The position numbers and the translations under genes were made by a program. A stretch of DNA of 64,000 nt from Teratosphaeria epicoccoides. Lineage: Eukaryota > Ascomycota > Dothideomycetes > Mycosphaerellales > Teratosphaeriaceae. Numbering within the stretch: the first letter of the stretch is position 1; each line of letters begins with the position of its first letter. Positions 1 to 10,088 of this stretch are shown here, piece by piece. Location: NCBI GenBank assembly GCA_021401465.1, contig JADDMT010000005.1, positions 186,001-250,000 of the forward strand. Direction: 5' to 3'. Under the pieces are notes generated by a model, which worked only from the letters and a program-made list of their open reading frames with translations, made no database searches and had not been told where the DNA came from.

Positions 1-847
1 GAAGTTTGAAGAACGTGGTGTGGGTGGAGACCGTATGGGTCGTTGTTGTCGTGTGGCCATAAAGCTCGCCGGAACTGGCGTTGCTACCATCCGACCGGTC
101 CGACTCTGAGTATCGAGGATTGAGTACCGGAAGAGCCAGCGCGGAATTGGACTCGTCGCCGTACGACGGAGGAGCGCTCTGTAGATTCTTTTCCACCAGC
201 ATCATTGCCGACAGTCGAGACAGATCCTCAAGTCCAGTGCTCCTGCCTTGTAGCCGCCGCCATCTCAGCGAATTGCGTGGCTTCTCCTGCTCCTTCTGTG
301 CCTGCTCTGGCTTATCGCGCGGCCGCTTGCGCGGACTTGAGTGCGAGCTCCTGCCTTTTGACGTGCTGCTCTTGAAAAGTCCGGGCCGCGGCGTATTTTT
401 CCCAGTCTCTCCATCATCATCATCATCATCACCGTCAGGCTGCTCTTCAAACGTCGGCGCCGTCCTCACGATCGCCGGCACGGACTCACCATGCGGCATT
501 GCAGGCACGGGCGGTACATCGTCCATCCTCGGTGCATCTGCCCTCGCTCTCGCGGCGAGTTCTGGCTCAGAGAAATTCCGCAGCTTCAACAGATTAAAGC
601 GCTTCACGTTCCTCGACTGCGGCATCGAGATCTCACTCTCGTTCATGTCATGGGCGCGCAGCTCGTGCGACAATCTGGAGGTCCGTCGTGCATGTTCACT
701 GACTGGTCGGTCTGAAAAGTCCGATGGCGTAGGATGTAGAGGCTTTCCACGTCCGCTGGCGGCAGGTCTGGACAGGTCTGATCTGTCAGCATTATTCTGG
801 GAAGCTGCGCCATCGATGTTGGATCGACGCCTTCTTAAGAGAAGCAT
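1..847 (-). CDS. Hypothetical acidic, disordered protein, 5' part (3' end off the left edge)
   Basis: An open frame runs on the minus strand from an ATG at 847 to the window edge without a stop, about 282 codons. The translation begins MLLLRRRRSNIDG and is rich in Ser, Arg, Pro and Asp. It has a run of six Asp after DG, encoded by the GAT repeat at about 413-432, and basic patches such as SPRKRPRDKPE that resemble nuclear localisation signals. No catalytic domain is visible. The same frame stays open upstream to about 1029 without another ATG, so a further 5' exon joined at a splice acceptor is possible. The 297-codon frame on the plus strand here is its antisense shadow. The family is not recognised. 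Confidence 0.6.
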   Translation of the reverse strand, partial: MLLLRRRRSNIDGAASQNNADRSDLSRPAASGRGKPLHPTPSDFSDRPVSEHARRTSRLSHELRAHDMNESEISMPQSRNVKRFNLLKLRNFSEPELAARARADAPRMDDVPPVPAMPHGESVPAIVRTAPTFEEQPDGDDDDDDGETGKNTPRPGLFKSSTSKGRSSHSSPRKRPRDKPEQAQKEQEKPRNSLRWRRLQGRSTGLEDLSRLSAMMLVEKNLQSAPPSYGDESNSALALPVLNPRYSESDRSDGSNASSGELYGHTTTTTHTVSTHTTFFKL

Positions 848-1374
848 ATTAAATGGGCCGGAACGCCGGCGGTCTCCGCCTTGGATCTTCTGTCGCGGGC
901 TCTCATTGGCAAAGGGATGGCATGAATGGCAACGAACGAGCGGCTGGATGGAGCGACAGTTTGCTTCTGGGTGACGGCGTTGGTGGTGCAGTCGTGTGTT
1001 GGAGAGGGCAGCGATTTGCCAGGGAATGCTTCACTGTCCACTACGCGGCCTTTGGTAGATGGAGCTCCGAGGGGGGTTATTGGGCGACAATACTGTAAAC
1101 AGCAAGGCTGGCGAGTGCTGGACAAAGGATGTAATCTATGATAACAGAAAATCTCCAGCAGTTTTTGCAGCATGGACTTTGTACCGCCGCCCGCGCCGAG
1201 TTTCCACGTAGTTATTATTACTGTATTGCAAGGAGAAAGTTTGCTGGGTCAAGACTCAAATGCCACTGTCTGGCCCAGCCCCACCTGTGTCAAGAAAGGT
1301 GTAATAACAAGGTAATAATGTCACATTGAAACACCCTCACGTCGCAATCCCACCGCATTATTCAGTGAGGCAGA
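848..1374. other. Intergenic, between two divergent genes
   Basis: About 530 bases separate the ATG of the left-edge gene from the ECM14 start and should hold both promoters. I see only short frames with no protein-like character, and no recognisable RNA gene. Confidence 0.4.
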
Positions 1375-3195
1375 ATGCGCAGTCGCAGTCTGCTGGCATG
1401 GCCACTCGCGCTCCTGGCGAGCATCGTCTTGGCCGTGCCTTCCCCAACCACACGCTTTGACCTGCAACAAGCGCAGCAGCAGCAACGCACCTTCCCTCCA
1501 GAGCATCCCAGGTCGAAATGGAGGGATTGGTCACACAAGCTGGTGGAGAGGGTGTTCGGCGCGCCAAAAGACTGCCGCGGCAAAGACGACCAAAAACTGC
1601 ATCGAGATCAGAGAGTCCCGCCGCTCGTCGGCACGCGATATGCCGACCAGGTGGTGTTGAGGTTCAACATCAGCACCGCCGATGGAGACGCGAAAAGCTT
1701 GGCGGCGGCGGCAGACACGCTCATGCTAGACGTGTGGGAATATGCTCACGACTGGGTGGACGTCAGACTCTCCAAAGACCTCGTGGAGCCTCTGCTCAGC
1801 CTGCTCCCCGCATCTCTTCACACTTCCCACGTACCACTCCTGCATGGCCCGGAACTCGCCACAGCCATCCATGACACTTACCAGCAGTCCCATGTCGAAG
1901 GTAACCTCTTCTTCGCCGACTACCAACCGTTCGCAGCGATTGACGCCTGGATGCGCCTCTTCGCCTCTTTCTTCAGCACCCACGTGCGCACCGTGACCAT
2001 CGGCACTTCCTACGAAGGCCGCCGCATCCCAGCTCTCCGCGTGGGCGTCCACCCCACCAACAGCGAGATCAAGCCTCGTCCGAAACGCAAGACGATCCTG
2101 CTCGTGGGTGGCTTGCATGCCCGCGAATGGATCTCCACAAGCACGGTCAACTACCTTGCCTACTCCCTCATAACCGGCTACGGCAAAGATCGCAGCATCA
2201 CCAGTCTCCTCGAGGCCTTTGATCTGGTCTTCGTGCCTACCGTCAACCCCGACGGCTACGTCTACACCTGGGAGACCGATCGGCTGTGGCGCAAGAATCG
2301 CCAACCGACCGTCTTCCGCTTCTGCCAAGGCATCGATCTGGACAAGTCCTTCGATTTCCAATGGGAAGGACCCACATCCGCGAACCCATGCTCCGAGTCT
2401 TTCGCCGGCGAAACTGCATTCCAAGGCACAGAGGCCAAAGCTCTCGCCGACTGGGCCAAGAACGAAACCGAGCACAACAACGCCGAGTTCATCGGTTTTC
2501 TCGACCTCCATTCTTACTCCCAACAGATTCTCTACCCCTTCGCCTACTCCTGCGATGCCGAGCCACCCGGTCTCGAGAACTTGGAAGAACTCGCCATCGG
2601 TCTCGAGAAAGCCATCCGTGTCCGCAGCGGTCACTCGTATGAGGTCATGCCCGCATGCGAAGGCAACACTGCTGCCAGCAGCAAAGGCAAGAAGGCGCGT
2701 TTATGGCCAAAGATGGAGACGTCCGGCGGCTCGGCACTGGACTGGTTCTATCACGAGATGAAAGTGCGGTACGCGTACCAAATCAAATTGAGAGACCGCG
2801 GGACATATGGGTTCCTGCTGCCAAAAGAGCAGATCGTGCCGACGGGCAAGGAAGTGCTGGAAGCACTCTTGTACTTCGGTGGGTTCTTAGGAGAGACTTA
2901 CAACGGGGATAGTCTCGGACTGGTAAGTCCTTACCCTCCCCCCCCTAACATCTGCACGTCCCGCACTTAGGAATGTCGCATCAATGGGCTGAGATGTTGA
3001 CCGTCTCGTCACCAGCTCGAGAAATACCAAGACGAATCGTCCGACGCCCATAAAGGGGACACCCCAGGCCCCGTCGACGAGCCTGTAGACCGAAGTGCTG
3101 ACGAGGAGCAACAACAATCCCACGCATGGGTCTGGGCGGATGGCGATCCAGACCCCGAGGACATTTCCTGGGAGCTGAAGAAGCGGCGACGCTAG
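1375..3195 (+). CDS. ECM14: ECM14-type inactive metallocarboxypeptidase (M14 family)
   Basis: The model is join(1375..2922, 3016..3195), 575 aa. The 93-nt intron begins GTAAGT and ends CAG, and joining in phase 0 gives a continuous acidic tail ending SWELKKRRR. The N-terminus is a signal peptide (Arg-rich start, then LLAWPLALLASIVLA). A propeptide precedes a carboxypeptidase A-like domain. The zinc ligands are visible as HARE (His248, Glu251) and His379 in LDLHSYS. WRKNR carries the substrate-binding arginine position. The catalytic glutamate of active carboxypeptidases is replaced by Lys471 in YQIKLRD, which is the hallmark of the ECM14 pseudo-enzymes. Known family members are secretory-pathway proteins linked to cell-wall organisation. 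The length fits the roughly 590 aa usual for the family. Confidence 0.93.
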
Positions 3196-4001
3196 CCCTG
3201 CAACTCCTTTCATTCCGGTCCTGTCTGTAGCGCATCTAGTATCAAACTGCTCTCTCCAGAAATTTCTACCCAACGCTTCCAATATTTTCCTCAACAATCT
3301 CTCCGACACGAAGCGACCGATTTCTAGCCGAGACCCGACTTCTCCATTTCTGTTGACTGTGACGCTCCTCCGGCTCCGGGTGCAATATCTCACGGCTTGA
3401 CGCACACACGGGTCACACGAAGGCGGGGGTGATTCGGCTAGGGTACCTTTTTTAGGGTTTCCGGCACGTGCTCGCACTCTCGGCATGAGCTCAAGTGCCG
3501 AGTCGTCATAAAAACCTTGAAATGTATACCTACTCAAGGAATGTCTCGTCATTGCGCAAGCTGCTGCCCGGGCAGTCTCCCGCGTCCGAGGGCGTAAGGT
3601 AGCACACGTATGACGAGTATTTGGGAGGATGAAGGGAGAGTGGATTCTAAGCCATGTGATCATATGCCTGCCTACCGGATGCCACCAACAGGGTCCACAA
3701 GCCGCTCCTCATCATCGTCGTCCAAGGAAAAGAGGGGGTAGAATAGGAGAAGCATATGTGAGCCATCGAATATCATCCACGGCCGCCAGATGCCCCAGGA
3801 TTGGTCATCACCCTCCCGCCGCCGCTCATGCTTTCTTCAGACAGATGCACGCCTGTCCACTGGTGAAGTAATCGATCCAGGCCTCTTGTTGTGATGTTTC
3901 GGATTGTCCGCGCGCTGCAGATTGTAGGCCTGGGTGCGTCGGCCGTGCGCGACGAGCTTCTCAAAGAATCGCACGGCCTCGGCCTTGATACAGCAGACGC
4001 G
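3196..4001. other. Intergenic, convergent 3' regions
   Basis: The region lies between the convergent 3' ends of ECM14 and calmodulin. A 258-codon minus-strand frame overlaps the ECM14 3' exon but reads as low-complexity Arg/Ser sequence. I take it as antisense noise. Nothing else is supported. Confidence 0.4.
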
Positions 4002-4788
4002 CTACTTCTGCATCATCAGCTGCACGAACTCGTTGTCTGCAAACTCAACGCGTTAGTAATCCGAATCCAGCCCTGCACGTCAAAGGAAAAAAAATATCAA
4101 AGGTATCATCTCACAATCAATCCTCCCATCGCCATCCTGATCCGCCTCCCGAATCATCTCGTCCACCTCATCGTCCGTCAACTTCTCCCCAATGCTTGTC
4201 ATGACATGCCTCAGCTCCGCCGCCGAGATGAAGCCATTGTTATCGCGGTCAAAGACCTTGAAGGCCTCGCGGATCTCCTCCTCGGAGTCGGTATCTTTCA
4301 TTTTGCGCGCCATCATGGTGAGGAATTCGGGAAAGTCGATGGTGCCGTTGTTGTCGGCGTCGACTTCATTTATCATGTCTTGAAGTTCGGACTCAGAGGG
4401 GTTTTGGCCGAGGGAGCGCATGACGGTGCCGAGTTCTTTGGTGGTGATTTCGCCTGGAGGATGGTGGTGTTAGTGCGGGGGGTGGAAGCGGTGGGGAAGG
4501 GTGGGAAGGTGTACCATCTCCGTCCTTGTCCTGTTTGAAGGTGTTAGTCATGTTGCGATGCAGAGTTGGGTGAGAAGGGGGAGGGTCTTACGAAGAGGGA
4601 GAAGGCTTCCTTGAACTCGGAGACTTGCTCCTCAGTCAATGAGTCCGCCTGTGAGTGACCTCGTGTCAGCCAACGTGGTTCGAAGGTATCCATCAAGCTC
4701 GCCGCCGCCGTTGATATCCTCCTTCTTTCCCAGGCAGGTGAGAGGTTCGGGCATTGTGGTGGGGTGTTTTGGGACTGCGCCATACCAT
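4002..4788 (-). CDS. CMD1: Calmodulin
   Basis: Five exons on the minus strand, complement(4002..4036, 4115..4453, 4515..4530, 4592..4648, 4786..4788), encode 149 aa. Exon 1 is the ATG alone and exon 3 is only 16 nt. All introns are GT..AG. The product starts MADSLTEEQVSEFKEAFSLF and has four EF-hand loops (DKDGDGEITTKE, DADNNGTIDFPE, DRDNNGFISAAE, DQDGDGRIDYNE), ending VQLMMQK. It is the cytosolic calcium sensor that activates calcineurin and CaM kinases and is essential in fungi. The intron directly after the ATG is common in filamentous ascomycete calmodulin genes. The gene is divergent from TLG2. Confidence 0.97.
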
Positions 4789-5333
4789 CTTTGCACGGGA
4801 CTCTGTCGCGGCAAGGCGTGTCAGCGTTGTGAGATGGAACGTGATCGGACTGAGTCGCGACAGGGATGTGCAGTGGTGGTGGGGATGTAAATGTTTAGTA
4901 TGGGTCGGTGGACGGAAGGGAGAGGATGTTTGTCTGGACTGGGAGACTGGAGCCTGAGGTGTGGGGGACTGAAGCTCAGCCCTGTAATTCGGCGTGAACA
5001 CTAACTAGCACCAACTGATTTGGCAGAACAGAGGAGTGTAGCGGACTGACTCTGCTCGATTGAGGGTATTCTGATTGTATCATCGCTTGGATCTGTCTCT
5101 ATGACTTTCTTCTTTTGGTAGGAGGTACCTCCGACCTCCTACATGTACGGAATGCCGTGCCATGGCTTCTGCCAGCCCGCCTCCGCGTACAGCAAGGTAA
5201 GGCACGCTAGCTGTCGCTTCTATGCGAACCATGCCTTACCTTACCTCCTTGTACTCATCCACCCGCACGCGACCCATGATGCGCAGCCAGGTAGATGATC
5301 ACATCACGCGCAGCAGGACTCACTGCCATCACC
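4789..5333. promoter_or_regulatory. Divergent promoter region, calmodulin / TLG2
   Basis: About 545 bases separate the two divergent start codons. CT/AC-rich tracts on the calmodulin strand near 4,860-4,980 look like a fungal 5' UTR. A short inverted element, GGAGGTACCTCC, is at 5,122-5,133. No specific factor site is claimed. Confidence 0.4.
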
Positions 5334-6593
5334 ATGTCATCGACGGAGAAAATAGGCGCTTGGCGGGACCGGACCGGACTGTATCTCTCCTACAGACTCT
5401 CCTACGGCCACAGCCCGAACCACCGTGCCCGCATCAATGGCCCGAGCGATGGCTTGCGATACAGCGACAATGCCGGCGATGAGCGTGCAGGCCTCATGGC
5501 AAACATTGCGGCAGATGGAGACGCGGTCATTGAGATGGATCTCCTGCCTCCCAGATGGCTGGACATTCAAGACGAGATCGCCGCATCGCTGGCAGACATT
5601 TCCACCCAGATGAAGAAACTCGAGCAGCTGCACGCCAAGCATGTCCTTCCAGGCTTCGACGACGAGAGCGTCAAGGCAAAGGAAGAGCGCGAAATCGAGG
5701 CTCTCACCCAAGAAATCACCCGAGGCTTCACCACGTGCCAAAACCGCATACGAAGGATCGATGCCCTCGTGGCCGAGCAGCGAAGCCACTCCGGCGGCAC
5801 AATACCCCAAGCCGACGAGAAAATAGCCCAGAACCTCAAAATCTCCCTCGCAGCAAAGGTCGGCGAAGTCAGCACCCTCTTCCGCAAGAAGCAATCGGCC
5901 TACCTCAAGAAGCTCCGCTCTCTAGACGGCATGACCACACCCATGGACACGCGCGCCGCTACGCCCGCAGCAAACCCATACACCGATCCAGCTCTCATGG
6001 ACTCAGAATCCGACCGCGCCTCCGCACAATCCACACTCCTGCAGACTGCTCAAGTCCGTCACCGGCAGACAGGAATCCACGACGCCGTGATCGAGCAGCG
6101 AGAAAGAGAAATCGAGAAAATCGCTCAGGGTGTGATCGAATTAAGTCAGATATTTCAAGAGCTGAATAGTATGGTGATTGATCAGGGGACTTTGCTAGAC
6201 AGAATTGATTATAACGTTGAGAGGACGCACGAGGCGGTCAAGGGCGCGGAGAAGGAACTGAAAGTCGCGACGGGGTATCAGAAAAAGAGCATGAAGAGGA
6301 AGATCATTCTGCTGTTGATTCTCATTGTGGTGGGGCTGTTTGTACTGTTACTGGTCAAGCCGAAGAAGCGGAAGGCGACTGGGGTGGAAATGCCTGTGCC
6401 TGCTGCTCCGCCGCCGGCGATAGGTGATGAGGTGGAGGCTGGCGGGGATGGCGCGGGAGGGAGGACGATAAAGGCGAGAGACATGTACGATCCTGTGTCT
6501 GGACATCGGAGGAGACGCTGGGAATGGAAGCAGCGGAGACGGCGGAATAGTGGTGGGAGAAATAGAAGTGGATCGTCTATCATGGCGGTGTAG
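5334..6593 (+). CDS. TLG2: TLG2-type t-SNARE (syntaxin 16 family)
   Basis: A single exon encodes 419 aa if translation starts at 5334 (context CACCATGTC). An in-frame ATG at 5295 has a poorer context. The N-terminal WRDRTGLYLSYR segment matches the N-peptide by which Tlg2/syntaxin 16 binds the SM protein Vps45. A syntaxin helical domain follows. The Qa-SNARE motif around VIELSQIFQELNSMV has its zero-layer glutamine at about Gln284 in IDQGTLLDRIDYNVE. A single membrane anchor (IILLLILIVVGLFVLLLV) is followed by a lumenal tail of about 75 residues, as in yeast Tlg2. The expected role is fusion of endosome-derived vesicles with the trans-Golgi network. Confidence 0.92.
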   Translation: MSSTEKIGAWRDRTGLYLSYRLSYGHSPNHRARINGPSDGLRYSDNAGDERAGLMANIAADGDAVIEMDLLPPRWLDIQDEIAASLADISTQMKKLEQLHAKHVLPGFDDESVKAKEEREIEALTQEITRGFTTCQNRIRRIDALVAEQRSHSGGTIPQADEKIAQNLKISLAAKVGEVSTLFRKKQSAYLKKLRSLDGMTTPMDTRAATPAANPYTDPALMDSESDRASAQSTLLQTAQVRHRQTGIHDAVIEQREREIEKIAQGVIELSQIFQELNSMVIDQGTLLDRIDYNVERTHEAVKGAEKELKVATGYQKKSMKRKIILLLILIVVGLFVLLLVKPKKRKATGVEMPVPAAPPPAIGDEVEAGGDGAGGRTIKARDMYDPVSGHRRRRWEWKQRRRRNSGGRNRSGSSIMAV

Positions 6594-6674
6594 CATCAGT
6601 GTATCAAACTCTTATCATCAACCACCAAATACGTACTGCTGACATGTAATTTATCGCCTCATGTGAGCACCGTC

Positions 6675-7943
6675 CTACGCCGGCCTCCTCAACTTCTCAG
6701 CATCCTGCGCACACTCCCTCGCCATCTCCGTCTGCTCATCCGTCCGACAAACCAACACCCTCCTCCTCGCCCCCTCCACCCCAACATCCACCACCACACC
6801 ATCCCCAGCCTCCTCATTCCTCCTCGCATCCACCCCAAACCCCAAACAAGTAACCTTCCCCACCACAGCCCTCCTCAACTGCACCCCCTTCTCCCCAATC
6901 CCGCCCGCAAACACCAGCGCATCAACCTCGCCACCCAACTTAACAAAATAACTCGCCACAAACTCCGTGATCCGATCCACAAAAATATCAAATGCTAGCC
7001 TGCACTTCTCATCGCCCTCCTCCGCTTTGGATGATATAGCGCCGAAATCTGTAGTCCCTGTCAAAGCCTGCCATCCCGACTCTTTGTTCAGAATCTGTTC
7101 CGCCTGCGTGATATGCATCGCCTTTGTGCTCCCCGGCGCCAGACCGCCGGCATCCTGCGTGAAGTGGAAAATCAGACTCGGGTCGATGGAGCCGGAGCGT
7201 GTAGCGCCGGGCAGACCGGCCAGGGGTGTGAGGCCCATCGACGTATCGAGGCTCTTCCCACCCCTTATCGCGCAAGCCGAGGCGCCGGAGCCGAGATGCA
7301 GCGCGATGATGTTCGCGTCCTCGATCGGCTTCTGAAGGTGCGCGGCGACGGCTTTGACTATGAAGGCGTAGGAGAGGCCGTGGAAGCCGTATTTGCGGAG
7401 TTTGTTCTTGGTCGCGACGGCTTGGTTGATCGGGTAGGTGCGTGCTGGTTTGGGGATGGTGGCGTGGAAGGCGTTGTCGAAGAAGGCGACGTTGGTGGCT
7501 TGGGGGCATTTGTCGTGCACGGCTTTGACGATGGTGAGGGCGCCGGCGTTGTGCAGGGGGGCGAGGTCCGAGAGGGCTTCGAGGTGGTGGTAGGCGTCTC
7601 TGTCGATGCGGACGGGTCTGTCGTAGTCGCCGCCGTGGACGACGCGGTGGCAGGCGAATTCGATGTCGTTTGGGTGTTTTAGGTCTTCGAGGCCAGGGTC
7701 GGAGGTGAGGTGGTCGAGGATGTATTCATAGGCACCTTCTTGGCCTTTGACCGAGTCGGGGAGTTTTTGGTCTTTGATGCTGTGGGTGCCGCGAGTGTAT
7801 TTGAGGGTTGCGGGAGGCGCGGTGAGGCCTGCGACTTGGATTTCGGCGAGTTGTTTGGGATCGTTGTTGCCGGGGGTGTAGCTGAAGACGGAGACTTTGA
7901 CGGAGGAGGAGCCGGCGTTGATGGCGAGAATGACTTTGGCCAT
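6675..7943 (-). CDS. ackA: Acetate kinase
   Basis: An intronless frame of 422 aa starts MAKVILAINAGSSSVKVSVFS. It shows the ASKHA-fold signatures of acetate kinase: the N-terminal NAGSSS motif, KYGFHGLSY, HLGSGASACAI, the arginine- and aspartate-bearing MGLTPLAGLPGATRSGSIDP, and FAGGIGEKG near the C-terminus. It interconverts acetate plus ATP with acetyl phosphate plus ADP in the cytosol. In filamentous fungi it is expected to work with phosphoketolase, which makes acetyl phosphate. No phosphoketolase lies in this window. The C-terminus (AEKLRRPA) falls about 80 bases from the TLG2 stop, so the two genes are tightly convergent. Confidence 0.96.
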   Translation of the reverse strand: MAKVILAINAGSSSVKVSVFSYTPGNNDPKQLAEIQVAGLTAPPATLKYTRGTHSIKDQKLPDSVKGQEGAYEYILDHLTSDPGLEDLKHPNDIEFACHRVVHGGDYDRPVRIDRDAYHHLEALSDLAPLHNAGALTIVKAVHDKCPQATNVAFFDNAFHATIPKPARTYPINQAVATKNKLRKYGFHGLSYAFIVKAVAAHLQKPIEDANIIALHLGSGASACAIRGGKSLDTSMGLTPLAGLPGATRSGSIDPSLIFHFTQDAGGLAPGSTKAMHITQAEQILNKESGWQALTGTTDFGAISSKAEEGDEKCRLAFDIFVDRITEFVASYFVKLGGEVDALVFAGGIGEKGVQLRRAVVGKVTCLGFGVDARRNEEAGDGVVVDVGVEGARRRVLVCRTDEQTEMARECAQDAEKLRRPA

Positions 7944-8426
7944 GTTTACGGAAGAGGATAAGAGCGGTATGAGATCGTTATGAGGACTTACAGCGCTTGG
8001 GTTGGAATTCTACATTACGTCTCGCTAAAGTGGACGTCGTTTCAATGCGATGTGGGATGAGCAGAGGCCTGTGACGTAGAAGTTGAGCTTGAGACCGAGA
8101 GCTCCGGGGATGGCCCACTAATGGCGTGACTACATAAACCTTGGACGGAATATTTGTGAGTCTATAGGTTCATTTTATTCAATGGCGTGGCCAAAAGGGG
8201 AAGGCACGTCAGCGTCCAAGCGCGAGACCACAATGGGAGTCCGACGCAGTCGCTTTGGCGAAAGACAGTGTGAGTGAAGTGCTTGGCACCCGACCGATGC
8301 ATGACAGCATGTGAAGATCGCTTAGTCAACAGTCCGTGCTGAAGCTCGAGGCTGAAGTCGATGATCATAACATTGATCTGGTACTGAAACATCCCGACCA
8401 CAGTCAACACTCCCATCAACGACGAC
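7944..8426. promoter_or_regulatory. Divergent promoter region, acetate kinase / CSN6
   Basis: About 480 bases lie between the two divergent start codons. A 123-codon minus-strand frame overlaps the CSN6 start but has no recognisable content. No specific element is claimed. Confidence 0.35.
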
Positions 8427-9659
8427 ATGGCTGCCGGCAAAGAACCAGCAGCAGCGAACCCTCTCCTAGTCACTGGCAGCGCACCTGACGCCGCCGTCAC
8501 CGTCCAGCTCCACCCTCTCGTCCTCCTCACCATCTCCGACTACATCACCCGACACACCCTCCGCGAGCAGCAAGGTCCCATTGCCGGTGCAGTCATCGGC
8601 CAGCAACATGGCCGCACATACACGCTTGAGCATGCCTTTGAGTGCAAGGTCCGGATAAACGACAAGAACGAGGTTCTGCTTGATTCAGATTGGTTTGGTG
8701 TGCGAATACAGCAGTACAGAGATGTGCACAAGGCGGCGGGATTGGATCTGGTGGCGCTGTTCCTCATGGGTCCTATTGGCGGACCGCGAGAAGCGCATCT
8801 GCCAATGCTCAAGGAGGTCCAGCAGCAGACCGGGATCGAGGGTTTGATGCTATTGATGTTTCATGGCTCGCTGGTGGACTCGCTACAGGGCGGCAAGCTG
8901 CCCGTCAGTTTGTACGAAACACTACAAGAGCAGGAAAACGACCAGACCAAGTTCCGAGAGATACCATTTGAGGTTGACTCAGGCGACGCAGAGATGACCG
9001 GCGTGGACTTTGTAGCCAAGGGCGGCGGAAACGCTGCGGCTGTCAAGAGCAACGCCAAGGACGCTGCAGAATCAAGCAAAAAGGAGAAGGGAAAGGGCAA
9101 AGGCAAGACGAAGGAGAAGGATGGTGATGTCGAGGCCGAGGCGACACAGAGCGCTCTGTCATCAGAAGATGAGGAATTGATCGCGAGTCTGAACGCCAAA
9201 GCCAATGCAATTAAGATGCTGAACCAGCGTCTCAAACTCATCCGCACATACCTTGAGACACTACCAAAGAGTTACCTGACCGACGCCACATCCACCGAAG
9301 CACCGCCACCAGATCAAACGAACCACACAGTCCTCCGCAGCATCAACGCCCTGCTCTCACGCGTCCCACTCCTTGTTCCGCCACCACCCTCCTCCTTATC
9401 AACCGACAGCGACGCCGCACCGTCACCAATCCTACAGACTGCTGGCGAGAGAGAGAAACAAGACGTCCACCTCACTTCCCTTCTGTCAGCACTCACGCGC
9501 TCTGTCTCGGAAGCGCAGGCCATGGGCTCCAAGTTTCAGATCCTGCAGCGCGAGAAGCAAAGTAAGGATCGCATGGGCAATTTTGGACGAGGTGGTGGCA
9601 GAGGCTTCGATGAGTTTGCCGGGGAATCAGGTACGCCGAATCAACCAGCGGGGCTCTAG
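8427..9659 (+). CDS. CSN6: COP9 signalosome subunit 6 (MPN-domain protein)
   Basis: A single exon encodes 410 aa. After a short Ala-rich leader comes an MPN domain: VTVQLHPLVLLTISDYITRH, then QQGPIAGAVIGQQHGRTYTLEHAFE, then SDWFGVRIQQYRDVHKAAG. The H-x-H...D zinc (JAMM) ligands of CSN5 are absent, as expected for the non-catalytic CSN6/Rpn8 class. A Lys/Glu-rich linker (about residues 205-245) leads to a C-terminal helical region (AKANAIKMLNQRLKLIRTYL) of the type that joins the CSN helical bundle. CSN removes Nedd8 from cullins and so regulates SCF ligases. Rpn8 is the alternative paralogue, but the start and C-terminal helices fit CSN6 better. Confidence 0.88.
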   Translation: MAAGKEPAAANPLLVTGSAPDAAVTVQLHPLVLLTISDYITRHTLREQQGPIAGAVIGQQHGRTYTLEHAFECKVRINDKNEVLLDSDWFGVRIQQYRDVHKAAGLDLVALFLMGPIGGPREAHLPMLKEVQQQTGIEGLMLLMFHGSLVDSLQGGKLPVSLYETLQEQENDQTKFREIPFEVDSGDAEMTGVDFVAKGGGNAAAVKSNAKDAAESSKKEKGKGKGKTKEKDGDVEAEATQSALSSEDEELIASLNAKANAIKMLNQRLKLIRTYLETLPKSYLTDATSTEAPPPDQTNHTVLRSINALLSRVPLLVPPPPSSLSTDSDAAPSPILQTAGEREKQDVHLTSLLSALTRSVSEAQAMGSKFQILQREKQSKDRMGNFGRGGGRGFDEFAGESGTPNQPAGL

Positions 9660-10088
9660 GGAAGTCAGCGAGGGGCATGGTTCTGAGCGGGATTCTGTGC
9701 GGTAGGCTTGTCAGTCTTTGGCGAATCCTTCAGTCAGTCAACAAGGTGCATGTGGATTAACCGATCAAACGGCGACTTCCGGGCCTGCACAGTCGGTAGA
9801 GTGTCATGGCACAGCGATGGCGTATTGATCACAAGCATTTGGTGAGTTAAGATGTAGATCCATCACGAGGAGAGCTGTGAAGGGCTTGAAAATGACACAG
9901 TGCTGCAGAAACGGCTACCAAGTAGTCAGTCAGCTGCAGATGTACAACAATGACGATATGACTCAGCCTCATCCTGATTACCAACAAGATCCACAGGTGC
10001 ACTCCACAAGAGACGTGAACACGATCTTTTGAGCATGCCGATTGCTCATCTAGTCCCCGTGGTGCCGATACCGACGGGGTCACACTTG
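9660..10088. other. Intergenic
   Basis: This is the convergent 3' region between CSN6 and the next minus-strand gene. Only short, unconvincing frames are present. Confidence 0.35.

Noticed and set aside
413..432. CAT/ATC triplet microsatellite
   Set aside because: It is explained as codons for a polyaspartate run in the left-edge protein, so it is not reported as an independent repeat.
81..974. 297-codon plus-strand frame
   Set aside because: It is antisense to the acidic minus-strand protein, whose composition (Asp run, basic motifs) is the coherent one. The plus-strand reading is Ser/Cys/Leu-rich shadow sequence.
2887..3663. 258-codon minus-strand frame
   Set aside because: It overlaps the 3' exon and UTR of ECM14, has no domain, and its residues look like translated non-coding sequence.
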